Assembly (NCBI GenBank): GCA_021847855.1
Contig: JAJZOT010000115.1
Coordinates: forward strand, 1 to 6,116
Source of the DNA: Thermoplasmata archaeon
GTDB taxonomy: Archaea > Thermoplasmatota > Thermoplasmata > Thermoplasmatales > Thermoplasmataceae
Reading direction: 5' to 3'
DNA: 6,116 bases
A program made the position numbers and the translations under genes. Under the pieces are notes generated by a model that saw nothing but the letters and a program-made list of their open reading frames with translations, searched no databases and was not told the DNA's origin. Positions 1 through 5,976 of the stretch are shown piece by piece. Numbering within the stretch: the first letter of the stretch is position 1; every line of letters begins with the position of its first letter.

Positions 1-735
1 CACCACTTCACGGCTGTTTCCGTCAAACTCCGGGAGTATAATCTTACAATCCGGCTTATCAACATGCCTGTGCCCAAACCTGTTGCATATTCTGAAATCA
101 ACCGGAAGACCCATTCCATGAAAATCTTTCTCTATTTCACCGGCCTGTATTATGCTCAGATCATCATCTGTGGTGACAAGGAAAAAATGTGAACTTTCAA
201 GTCGGTTCCAGACATGATTAGCCAGTTCTCTCCACTGGTTCAGCACCTGCAGTACCTTGTGAGATCCAAATTTGTCCTTAACCTTCAGATAGAATTGTAT
301 ATCCCTGCCAAGGTGGCTGTAAAAATCCTGTTCGAGCGCAAGGAGATGCATTGTTGCAGATGAGGCTGCGGTATCCCAGACCACGTAATCATATTTTCCT
401 GAATCCTCAAGATCTACGATGCTTGATATCATGAATTCCTCCGGAACCCCGGGGGCGTTTGCAACATGATTGAGTATGGAACGGTCCGTGTTTATGAATT
501 CATTCAGTATGGTAAAGACATCTTCACCGTATTTCTGAATCCATTTCTCGGCAATTTCGCTTTCCGTCAACTCAACTATTTCCAGTTTATCATCTTTTGT
601 GAGAACATACCTAAGAGATGGCATGAAATCCGTTGAAACTGCAATGGTCCTGCCAATGCTTGCCAGTTCCAGGGCATAGGATGCAGCGATTGAGGTCTTT
701 CCGACTCCGCCTTTCCCTATGAAAGACAGTATCAT
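1..735 (-). CDS. ArsA/Get3-like P-loop ATPase, C-terminus cut by window edge
   Basis: The reading frame is open from ATG 735 to base 1, giving 245 residues with the C-terminus outside the window. Residues 6-15 form a deviant Walker A (IGKGGVGKTS) with the signature lysine K8, typical of the SIMIBI class (ParA, MinD, ArsA, Get3, NifH). Walker B is YDYVVWDTA with D121, followed by a leucine-rich stretch (MHLLALE, 129-135) like switch II of ArsA/Get3. A late segment, VTTDDDLSIIQAGEIEKDF (187-205), then a strand ending in CNRF with N218, matches the ArsA/Get3 pattern for the segment before the adenine-contacting asparagine. The usual DPAHS of switch I is replaced by TDFMPSL (35-41), and APTGHT by AASSAT (123-128). 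An in-frame TGA lies four codons upstream, so ATG 735 is the only good start. Such ATPases dimerise and couple ATP hydrolysis to cargo or anion handling; the cargo here is unknown. ParA/MinD or CooC-type maturation factors are alternatives. Confidence 0.8.
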   Translation of the reverse strand, partial: MILSFIGKGGVGKTSIAASYALELASIGRTIAVSTDFMPSLRYVLTKDDKLEIVELTESEIAEKWIQKYGEDVFTILNEFINTDRSILNHVANAPGVPEEFMISSIVDLEDSGKYDYVVWDTAASSATMHLLALEQDFYSHLGRDIQFYLKVKDKFGSHKVLQVLNQWRELANHVWNRLESSHFFLVTTDDDLSIIQAGEIEKDFHGMGLPVDFRICNRFGHRHVDKPDCKIILPEFDGNSREVV

Positions 736-753
736 GTTTGATAATCAGGACTG

Positions 754-764
754 CAATAATAACT
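754..764 (-). promoter_or_regulatory. Candidate box A for the ArsA/Get3-like gene
   Basis: On the minus strand this reads AGTTATTATTG. It is centred about 24 bases before ATG 735, the distance expected when transcription begins at or next to the start codon. No purine-rich ribosome binding site precedes the ATG. The box is weaker than that of the neighbouring epimerase gene, so this is position-based inference. Confidence 0.35.
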
Positions 765-798
765 GTAGACCCTGACAATTAAGCCAGCTTCTTTTCAA

Positions 799-809
799 AA
801 ATAATATAT
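799..809 (+). promoter_or_regulatory. Box A (TATA) promoter of the epimerase gene
   Basis: AAATAATATAT follows an A-rich stretch (CAAAA, 796-800) that could serve as the TFB recognition element. The centre is about 25 bases before ATG 830, so the transcript probably starts at the initiator codon and is leaderless. The divergent ATPase promoter candidate lies about 45 bases to the left in the same 94-base gap. No other structure is visible in that gap. Confidence 0.55.
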
Positions 810-829
810 GACTGTGGAATTATCTGTTT

Positions 830-1660
830 ATGGTTACGCTGGTAGATGGAGGGAGCTTGGCAAGAATAGATAGGCTTGGTGCATACATAGATTCCCTCCA
901 GCTTAAAGGAAAGCAAATACTCATGCCATCACCTGATGGCCGGGAAACCCATGGCGGATGTGCAGTAATGATTCCGTTTGCCAATCGCATAAGAAATGGA
1001 GTATATAACTGGGAAGGTCATGCATACAACCTACCCAGGAACGATGGCCTGAACAGTATTCATGGCCTGGTGAGGCATGAAAAATGGGAGTATGCAAACG
1101 AGGAGGGACAGGATCACAATTCCACAACGCTTCATTACAGGCTAGTGAATACTGGTTATCCTGCGCCTCTTGATATAATGAATGCTTACTCCCTTGGAAG
1201 AGATTTCTTCAATATCACCACAACAATCAAGAACACTGGAGAAATCAGCTCGCCTCTGGTGGTTGGATTTCATCCCTATTTCAATTTCCAGGGGAAATGG
1301 CAACTCAAGCATGACTCGGAAATAAAGATGTTGAACTACAGGGATCGGTACTTTCCGGACGGGTCTACCTTGCAGGTGAATTTCAATGACGATGAAGAAG
1401 TGCACAATAGAAGTTTTGATAATTGTTTTGTCGGCGGAGGAAATTTAGTTTTTTCGACGGGCAATTATGACATCCTGATAAGCAGGAGAAACATGGACTA
1501 TTTTGTCCTGTATAACGGCCAGTATTCACGGGGACAATCTGTAGCCATAGAGCCCATGACCGGCGCTCCGGATGCTTTCAACAACCAGATCGGGCTAGTT
1601 ACGATCGGGCCGGAAAAAACCTTTGAGTGTGGCTTCAGGATAGAATTAATGGAAAGATAA
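830..1660 (+). CDS. Aldose 1-epimerase (mutarotase, GalM family)
   Basis: A cytosolic enzyme expected to interconvert the alpha and beta anomers of free aldoses such as glucose or galactose. At 276 residues it is shorter than the roughly 340-residue GalM proteins but has the usual landmarks in order: NRI with R53, SIHG with H78, VGFHPYF with H148, SFDNCF with D197, and IEPMTGAPDAFN with E241. In the family, the second histidine and the late glutamate act as acid and base, and the Arg, first His and Asp bind the sugar, so all key residues are present. ATG 830 has a good box A about 25 bases upstream and no in-frame competitor nearby; an upstream ATG at 808 is in another frame. No other sugar gene adjoins it. 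In archaea that oxidise free glucose by non-phosphorylative Entner-Doudoroff routes, mutarotation would supply the anomer used by glucose dehydrogenase; that role is inferred. A YihR/YeaD-like or other sugar-specific epimerase cannot be excluded. Confidence 0.9.
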   Translation: MVTLVDGGSLARIDRLGAYIDSLQLKGKQILMPSPDGRETHGGCAVMIPFANRIRNGVYNWEGHAYNLPRNDGLNSIHGLVRHEKWEYANEEGQDHNSTTLHYRLVNTGYPAPLDIMNAYSLGRDFFNITTTIKNTGEISSPLVVGFHPYFNFQGKWQLKHDSEIKMLNYRDRYFPDGSTLQVNFNDDEEVHNRSFDNCFVGGGNLVFSTGNYDILISRRNMDYFVLYNGQYSRGQSVAIEPMTGAPDAFNNQIGLVTIGPEKTFECGFRIELMER

Positions 1661-1679
1661 CTCATACCCCGAATCAAAA

Positions 1680-2522
1680 TCACTGCTTCCTGAAAACCCG
1701 CATCGTTGAAGCCCCGTCAAATATATAGTATGGAAATGGCTCGCTGACTGAAACATCGACACCGTAATCCCTGTAATATGAGGCCAAATTATATCCCGTT
1801 TCAGCGAAAACTAGCACAGAAGTGTTGTTTTCCTTGGCAGTTTCTATTATTTCACTCAGTGTTCGTGTGGATATCACCATTCCTGTTACTATGGCAACAT
1901 CTGCTTTCTTCAGGAACTCCTTGTTGTACCGGTTTCCGTCAAATATATCAACCTGACCCTTCGTGCTCAATAATTCCTCTTCCAGGTCAGTTACGAGGTA
2001 CTCCGGGTTGAATGATTTTGTCAGGATTGTATAGAATGTGCCCACATATCCTATATTCAAAACAACGGGAACCTTGGATTTCAGTTCAGACCTTGCCTGT
2101 TTGCCGTTTATAATCCTCGAAACCTCACTTGCGATAATTTCAGCCCTGTATCTTGACTTTGATGTCGAATCGCCGCTGATCTCCACCTCAAGATCGGGCT
2201 TGATCCTTGGGGTATCATAGACAGAGTCGAGAATTGCAACCTTCAGGGGGAAGGCAGAATCGTTATCCATATCGACTTCGTTAAGCGTTTTGCCGATTAT
2301 GGTACGGTCTATTCCAAAGGATTGATTTGGAGCCGCATAGCATGAACCCTGGCCGGACGTTGTCTGGACAACGATAACCTTGTATGTGAATAACCGCTCG
2401 TTCTTTGACGGCTTGAAATTCAGGTTGATTTCCCATATGCCTTTTATTGATATTTCATCAAAGTTTCTTTCTTTCCTGGCTCTCGCAAGAAGCGAATCAT
2501 ATATCCTTTCCTTGTCACTCAT
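1680..2522 (-). CDS. DUF364-like protein with Rossmann-type C-terminal domain
   Basis: A protein of 280 residues with no signal peptide or membrane segment. The N-terminal half (about 1-130) is mixed alpha/beta and resembles the DUF4213-type cap. The C-terminal half has a Rossmann-like pattern: strand and glycine turn VVLNIGYVGTF (153-163), then ADVAIVTGMVISTRTLSEII (207-226), a strand SVLVFAETG (235-243), and a closing YGVDVSVSEPFPYYIFDG (253-270). The TG..(N/S).TL motif after an acidic strand and the final V-D-V strand fit the DUF364 'putative heavy-metal chelation' family. The biochemical function of that family is not established, so no metal or reaction is assigned. It is divergent from the decarboxylase and convergent with the epimerase, whose stop is 19 bases away, so it is probably transcribed alone. 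ATG 2522 was chosen because a GGTG ribosome-binding-like motif sits 5 bases upstream. The family call rests on motif memory and could be wrong in detail. Confidence 0.72.
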   Translation of the reverse strand: MSDKERIYDSLLARARKERNFDEISIKGIWEINLNFKPSKNERLFTYKVIVVQTTSGQGSCYAAPNQSFGIDRTIIGKTLNEVDMDNDSAFPLKVAILDSVYDTPRIKPDLEVEISGDSTSKSRYRAEIIASEVSRIINGKQARSELKSKVPVVLNIGYVGTFYTILTKSFNPEYLVTDLEEELLSTKGQVDIFDGNRYNKEFLKKADVAIVTGMVISTRTLSEIIETAKENNTSVLVFAETGYNLASYYRDYGVDVSVSEPFPYYIFDGASTMRVFRKQ

Positions 2523-2526
2523 AAAA

Positions 2527-2569
2527 GCACCATAATGTCAAAAGGGCACCGCTTGAGCAGCGCCATAAT
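2527..2569. repeat. 10-base direct repeat pair, 33 bases apart
   Basis: GCACCATAAT (2527-2536) and GCGCCATAAT (2560-2569) differ at one base and are offset by 33 bases, close to three turns of the helix. The left copy covers the GGTG ribosome-binding-like motif of the minus-strand gene. The right copy overlaps its candidate box A. They could be regulator half-sites or chance. Confidence 0.35.
2528..2531 (-). promoter_or_regulatory. Shine-Dalgarno-like GGTG before the DUF364-like gene
   Basis: On the minus strand GGTG is followed by five bases (CTTTT) and then ATG 2522. GGTG is part of the complement of the archaeal 16S rRNA 3' end. There is no TATA-like box at the leaderless distance (the region near 2547 is GC-rich), so this gene, unlike most others here, probably has a short leader and uses this site. 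Confidence 0.4.
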
Positions 2570-2574
2570 TAAAC
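2564..2574 (-). promoter_or_regulatory. Candidate box A for the DUF364-like gene
   Basis: On the minus strand this reads GTTTAATTATG. It is centred about 47 bases before ATG 2522, which would start the transcript near 2544 and leave a leader of about 20 bases containing the GGTG motif. It is the best AT-rich element in the right place on that strand. Confidence 0.35.
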
Positions 2575-2644
2575 TGATGGCATTCTTACATTTAATCTTT
2601 ATCGGAGGTTCATGGGCGTTTCAAAAAATTTCCTTCATTAACTA

Positions 2645-2657
2645 ACAAAGTTTTAAC
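2645..2657 (+). promoter_or_regulatory. Candidate BRE and box A for the decarboxylase gene
   Basis: CAAAG followed by TTTTAAC resembles a TFB-recognition element plus TATA-like box. The TTTTAA core is centred about 26 bases before ATG 2680, the spacing seen for the leaderless genes in this window. This supports ATG 2680 over GTG 2659 as the start. A second AT-rich element, CATTAACTA (2636-2644), could instead serve the GTG start. Confidence 0.4.
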
Positions 2658-2679
2658 CGTGCCTGAAAATGAAGTACCC

Positions 2680-3990
2680 ATGGAAAAAAATGCTTACGAG
2701 GATCATGTTCTGAACAGCGAAGGCTTCGAGAGTGAGGGCTGTGATTATACATACAATGGATTAAGCCTGTCCTCAGTTATATCCCGCATAGAAACTCCAT
2801 CCTACATCTATTTCCTGGATATCCTTGCCCGCAAGATACGGGAATTAAGGGATTTCTCGGAGACAATAAAGGCGTCGGGGACTGATATTTTCTACTCAGT
2901 GAAAGCGAACCCGGCATCCCAGATCCTTACTGCTATACTGGAAAATGGCCTGAATGTTGAAGTCTCATCAATGGGTGAATTGGATCATGTCCTGAAGACA
3001 GGATTCAACCCGGAGAGAATAATTCTACTTGGCCCTGGCAAGGAGGAGAACCTGATCCGGAGAGCATCAGAAACGCATATCAGGGGAATAATCGCTGAAT
3101 CCTTCAGAGAGCTGGAATTGATAAGAAAATATTATGATGGAAATATGGTGGTTTTGGTCAGGCTTAACATGGAGGATGAGACTTCAAAGGCACTCGAGAG
3201 CATGTCCGGCTCTGAAAGCAAGTTTGGGATTGACGTGAAGAACCTGGAAGAGATTGTCCAGAGATCACGTTTTATTCCGGCAGGTAAATTTGGATTCCAG
3301 TACTACCTCGGCAGCCAGGTCCTGGACTACAAGGAGTCACTGCGGCTTCATGAAAAAATGCTTTCATACATGCAAAAATTCAGGGAACGCGTAGATTACA
3401 TAGATCTTGGAGGCGGATTTGGCGTGCCCATGAGCGCAGGAGATCCGCAGTTTGACTTTAAGCTATTTTCATCTGGACTTAACCGGATACTCAGGGACAA
3501 TGGACTGGACGGAAAGAAAATATGGTTTGAGTCTGGTAGATTTATTGTGGCGGATTGCGGTCTATTCGTGACAAGGATAGTGGACGTGAAGACTACGGGT
3601 AATGGTGGCACTATGCTGACAACAGATGGTGGAATGAACAATTTTTTCAGGATTGCTTTCCTTGGTGCAGACCATCCCATCAGGGTCATTGGAAGCGGTA
3701 CTGCATTCACGCTTAAGCCTGCCACTGTTTGTGGGCCACTTTGCACGCCAATAGACTGTTTCGGAAAGAATATTCTTATACCAGATTGCGTAAGAGAGGG
3801 AGACGCAGTTCTGATATTTAAGGCTGGAGCATATGGCCTGAGTCTGAGCCCGGTACTTTTCCTTCTTCAGAAGGTGCCGGGGGAGTATGCTGTGAGAAAC
3901 AACAAATTGAGTAGATCATATCACCCTCCAATCGGTGCTGAGACTGTGCTCAGTTTCATTTATTCACAGGATGAAGGGAAACTTAATTGA
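2680..3990 (+). CDS. Fold-type III PLP-dependent decarboxylase (LysA/Orn/DAP/Arg group IV family), substrate uncertain
   Basis: A protein of 436 residues from ATG 2680; starting at GTG 2659 adds seven residues. ATG 2680 was chosen because a BRE/box-A pair lies about 26 bases upstream. The alanine-racemase-like barrel carries the PLP lysine in YSVKANP (K75), a SKFG motif (180-183), the phosphate-binding GGGFG loop (244-248) and ESGR (284-287). The C-terminal beta domain carries the active-site cysteine in CGPLCTPID (C355) and GAYG (383-386). These support a PLP enzyme that decarboxylates an amino acid, normally as a dimer with sites shared between subunits. Classical LysA has HxH before GSQ; here the segment is GFQYYLGSQ, without histidine. 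CTPID and FKAGAYG..LSP resemble the BtrK and exosortase-associated decarboxylase branch, some of which act on carrier-bound substrates. No carrier protein or lysine gene adjoins it. A diaminopimelate decarboxylase role is possible but not the best reading. Confidence 0.88.
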   Translation: MEKNAYEDHVLNSEGFESEGCDYTYNGLSLSSVISRIETPSYIYFLDILARKIRELRDFSETIKASGTDIFYSVKANPASQILTAILENGLNVEVSSMGELDHVLKTGFNPERIILLGPGKEENLIRRASETHIRGIIAESFRELELIRKYYDGNMVVLVRLNMEDETSKALESMSGSESKFGIDVKNLEEIVQRSRFIPAGKFGFQYYLGSQVLDYKESLRLHEKMLSYMQKFRERVDYIDLGGGFGVPMSAGDPQFDFKLFSSGLNRILRDNGLDGKKIWFESGRFIVADCGLFVTRIVDVKTTGNGGTMLTTDGGMNNFFRIAFLGADHPIRVIGSGTAFTLKPATVCGPLCTPIDCFGKNILIPDCVREGDAVLIFKAGAYGLSLSPVLFLLQKVPGEYAVRNNKLSRSYHPPIGAETVLSFIYSQDEGKLN

Positions 3991-4003
3991 TCGTATACAA
4001 TAC

Positions 4004-4020
4004 ATTTTTATTCGATTCTT
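4004..4020 (+). promoter_or_regulatory. T-rich element: box A of the membrane-kinase gene, possibly also a terminator for the decarboxylase
   Basis: ATTTTTATT (4004-4012) is centred about 28 bases before TTG 4036, matching the leaderless spacing seen elsewhere in the window. The same T-rich run lies 14 bases past the decarboxylase stop, and archaeal transcription often ends on such runs. Both roles are inferred. The 45-base gap holds no ribosome binding site. Confidence 0.4.
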
Positions 4021-4035
4021 GCTCTAACCTCTAGT

Positions 4036-4980
4036 TTGATAACGATAGACGATGTTGCCCTTGTGGTATTGTCATTAATTGCAGTTTCGGTATCCCTTGC
4101 GTACAACTGGAGGTTATTCCTCAGAAAATACGCGATATCCATACCTGTGATTGCAGTTATATTTTTCGTCTACCATTCTTTTCTTGTGTTTCCAATTTTT
4201 GTCCTGTCCCTGATCTCAGCTTCCATGCTCTACTCCCTGCAGTTCTATCTTCCATTCGCTGTTGATTTCGGTTTAATCCTGTATTTCCTTGTCGCTTATG
4301 GAAAAACCTATAGCGCTACCCCCATAGACATTACGATTTCCCTCGCAACTATCCTTGTCATGCTTGAGGACAAAAGAATAAGGGATTTTTCCCACAACAA
4401 CGATCAGTCGAGAGGAATATCAAAGGAGAGGGAAATTAACCGGGACTATGTACAGATAGGCATAGGAATAATTGTGCTTATTTTTGTCCTCTCGCTGGGC
4501 CTGCACAATTCTGCATGGCTCCTGACCGTTGCGGTGCTAGCACTTTATCTTTTGGGAAACTACTTTTCCAACAACGGAACTAATTATCTCGGAAATTTTC
4601 TTAATTCACTTGAGAGGGAGAGCACCCCGCTTGGTATAGGGGCCATATGGCTCGCCGCTGGTCTCCTGTTGGCTGTGGGGATAGTCGGGAATCTGGAAGT
4701 GCTAGCCATAATCATATTCATACTTATGGTGGGTGATTCTCTGGCGACAATTATTGGATCCTCTGTGAGGTCTCCTAAACTTCCATACAACAGGCGCAAA
4801 TCGGTCGCAGGTTTGCTTGCAAATTTTATTCCTGCAGCAATCTTCGCATTCTTCCTCTTAGGATATGCCGGCATTGTATTTGCTGCGGTTGGGTCAGTGG
4901 TTGAAAGTGCCGCGAGATATCCGCTGGATGACAACTACATGATTCCACTGGTTCTCGCAGTAATGTCTTTTTTCATCTAA
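4036..4980 (+). CDS. Polytopic membrane protein of the dolichol/phytol/diacylglycerol kinase (SEC59/VTE5/DGK1) family
   Basis: A 314-residue, very hydrophobic protein with roughly ten predicted membrane segments. The C-terminal 130 residues carry the CTP-dependent lipid kinase pattern in order: LERESTPLGIG (192-202), VGDSLATIIGS (232-242), YNRRKSVAGLLANF (251-264), VGSVVES (285-291) and the terminal DDNYMIPL (298-305). Members phosphorylate polyprenols, phytol or diacylglycerol with CTP in the membrane. In an archaeon the likeliest substrate is dolichol for N-glycosylation or salvaged geranylgeraniol for ether-lipid synthesis; this is inference. The N-terminal part (about 1-110) adds several membrane segments and shows no recognisable motif. 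A charged loop (111-138) separates the halves. TTG 4036 was chosen because box A lies about 28 bases upstream and the next in-frame ATG (4226) would remove the first two membrane segments. The stop overlaps that of the convergent GNAT gene. Phosphatidate cytidylyltransferase (CdsA) is a related alternative but lacks this DDN ending. Confidence 0.8.
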   Translation: MITIDDVALVVLSLIAVSVSLAYNWRLFLRKYAISIPVIAVIFFVYHSFLVFPIFVLSLISASMLYSLQFYLPFAVDFGLILYFLVAYGKTYSATPIDITISLATILVMLEDKRIRDFSHNNDQSRGISKEREINRDYVQIGIGIIVLIFVLSLGLHNSAWLLTVAVLALYLLGNYFSNNGTNYLGNFLNSLERESTPLGIGAIWLAAGLLLAVGIVGNLEVLAIIIFILMVGDSLATIIGSSVRSPKLPYNRRKSVAGLLANFIPAAIFAFFLLGYAGIVFAAVGSVVESAARYPLDDNYMIPLVLAVMSFFI

Positions 4981-5912
4981 GACCTTGGAACATAGAAGAA
5001 TACCTCATCCGGCTGATTGGCATCTGTGAATCCCACCGTTTTGTAAAGCTGCTTTGCAGGATTTGTATCAGATACCCACAGAATTGCTTTCAGGTAGCCA
5101 AGCCTCTGCATCTCAAAGAGAGAACGCATCAGAAGAGCTTTACCTATTCCCTTACCTCTCAGTTCGCTTCCGATGGCTATGTCCGCGAGAAGGGGCAAGC
5201 CCCCACCAGATTTTGGCCCTTCCCCAGAAGTGAAAACTATGTATCCGGAAAGCCTGTCTCCGGAATATATTGAAAAAGAAGCGTCCCGGATTATCTTCCC
5301 ATACTCTCCGTTGAAAAGAGATTTTGCCGTTGCAAGGCTCTGTTCAACTGTGGAGCTGTAAAGTATTGCGTCTTCTGTCCCTAGATATGAGTGAAAGTTA
5401 AAATCCGCATAGGACTCAGGGGTTAGCGCCCCGAATGGAAGAATCTTAATGGATTCCGGGGTCTCAATCTTTCCGAACTCCAACTTATGCAGGTCTATCA
5501 GCATTCTTGTCCTTCTCATTCTTCTGAATCCTGCATTGTAAAGCACTTTTTCCCACTCTCCTGTCGCATTGAAAATCTCGTTCAACATTGGAATCTTTCT
5601 GCCGCGACCTGACTCTGAGCGTATCCATTCCACGAGATTCTTAAGCCTCTCCGCCGAATAATATTTATGGTTCAAAAAACCGGCAGAAGCATATATTCCA
5701 TCAGGCATTTCTGTCGAGTCCATGAGGTAAGCATAAGCCGCGACCTCTGTTCCAGCTATGACCACCCTTGATCGCAACTGGTTATTGGATAGCTTTTGTA
5801 TAATTGGCTCGAATGATTTCCTCACAGGGTAATCGGGGTATTTAGATTCCGTGTATTCTATGTAATTTTTAAGTATGAGATTCCAGTCAAGTTTTGCATT
5901 CCTGATTTCCAT
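4977..5912 (-). CDS. Tandem-GNAT N-acetyltransferase, 311 aa
   Basis: The C-terminal domain (about 155-308) is a clear GNAT fold. Motif A reads LADIAIGSELRGKGIGKALL (242-261) with the acetyl-CoA pyrophosphate loop R252-G-K-G-I-G257, and motif B reads WVSDTNPAKQLYKTVGF (279-295). The N-terminal part (about 1-140) ends in YNAGFRRMRRTRMLIDL, a GNAT-like end strand, but lacks the RxxGxG loop, so it looks like a degenerate GNAT domain that may shape the substrate site or dimer. The total length, twice that of a single GNAT, agrees. The acceptor is unknown: an amine on a metabolite, a peptide N-terminus or a protein lysine are all possible. ATG 5912 is preceded by a good box A about 22 bases upstream, so the mRNA is probably leaderless. 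The gene is divergent from the malic enzyme and convergent, with a 4-base stop overlap, with the lipid kinase gene. Cytosolic; no membrane segment. Confidence 0.85.
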   Translation of the reverse strand: MEIRNAKLDWNLILKNYIEYTESKYPDYPVRKSFEPIIQKLSNNQLRSRVVIAGTEVAAYAYLMDSTEMPDGIYASAGFLNHKYYSAERLKNLVEWIRSESGRGRKIPMLNEIFNATGEWEKVLYNAGFRRMRRTRMLIDLHKLEFGKIETPESIKILPFGALTPESYADFNFHSYLGTEDAILYSSTVEQSLATAKSLFNGEYGKIIRDASFSIYSGDRLSGYIVFTSGEGPKSGGGLPLLADIAIGSELRGKGIGKALLMRSLFEMQRLGYLKAILWVSDTNPAKQLYKTVGFTDANQPDEVFFYVPRS

Positions 5913-5928
5913 GATATGTAATATAGAA

Positions 5929-5938
5929 GTATAATAAA
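5929..5938 (-). promoter_or_regulatory. Box A promoter of the GNAT gene
   Basis: On the minus strand this reads TTTATTATAC, centred about 22 bases before ATG 5912. There is no ribosome-binding-like sequence before the ATG, so a leaderless transcript is likely. Confidence 0.5.
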
Positions 5939-5940
5939 TC

Positions 5941-5956
5941 AGTAACCTCAGTTATT
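5941..5956. repeat. Imperfect inverted repeat between two divergent promoters
   Basis: AGTAAC, a four-base spacer CTCA, then GTTATT: five of six positions pair, with the inner GTAAC/GTTA part perfect. It lies between the box A of the GNAT gene (centre about 5934) and that of the malic enzyme gene (centre about 5971), where a dimeric regulator could touch both promoters. It is short and may be chance. Confidence 0.3.
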
Positions 5957-5966
5957 AGAGCAGATG

Positions 5967-5976
5967 TATATAAAAG
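5967..5976 (+). promoter_or_regulatory. Strong box A of the malic enzyme gene
   Basis: TATATAAAAG is the best TATA box in the window. Its centre is about 31 bases before ATG 6002, predicting a start near 5996 and a leader of only a few bases. This suggests strong basal transcription. Confidence 0.6.

Noticed and set aside
1..735. Chromosome-partitioning ParA or MinD
   Set aside because: The Walker A alone would fit, but the segment order around DTA..LLALE, DDDLSI and CNRF fits ArsA/Get3 better; no partner or parS-like site was seen.
808..829. Upstream ATG at 808 as a start for the epimerase
   Set aside because: It is in a different frame from the epimerase and overlaps the box A.
921..1405. 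Two minus-strand frames inside the epimerase gene
   Set aside because: Both are antisense to the catalytic motifs of a well-supported gene, and neither shows a domain or promoter.
1778..2220. Two plus-strand frames inside the DUF364-like gene
   Set aside because: They are shadow frames without motifs, box A or ribosome binding site.
2544..2563. Possible hairpin GGCACCGC...GCAGCGCC
   Set aside because: Only the outer three base pairs and a small inner stem form; mismatches break the rest, and no T-run follows.
3396..3746. 116-codon minus-strand frame inside the decarboxylase gene
   Set aside because: It lies wholly antisense to conserved decarboxylase motifs (GGGFG to CTPID); the composition is serine/proline-rich as expected of a shadow frame.
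4584..4934. 116-codon minus-strand frame inside the membrane kinase gene
   Set aside because: It is antisense to the conserved kinase motifs and has no family resemblance.
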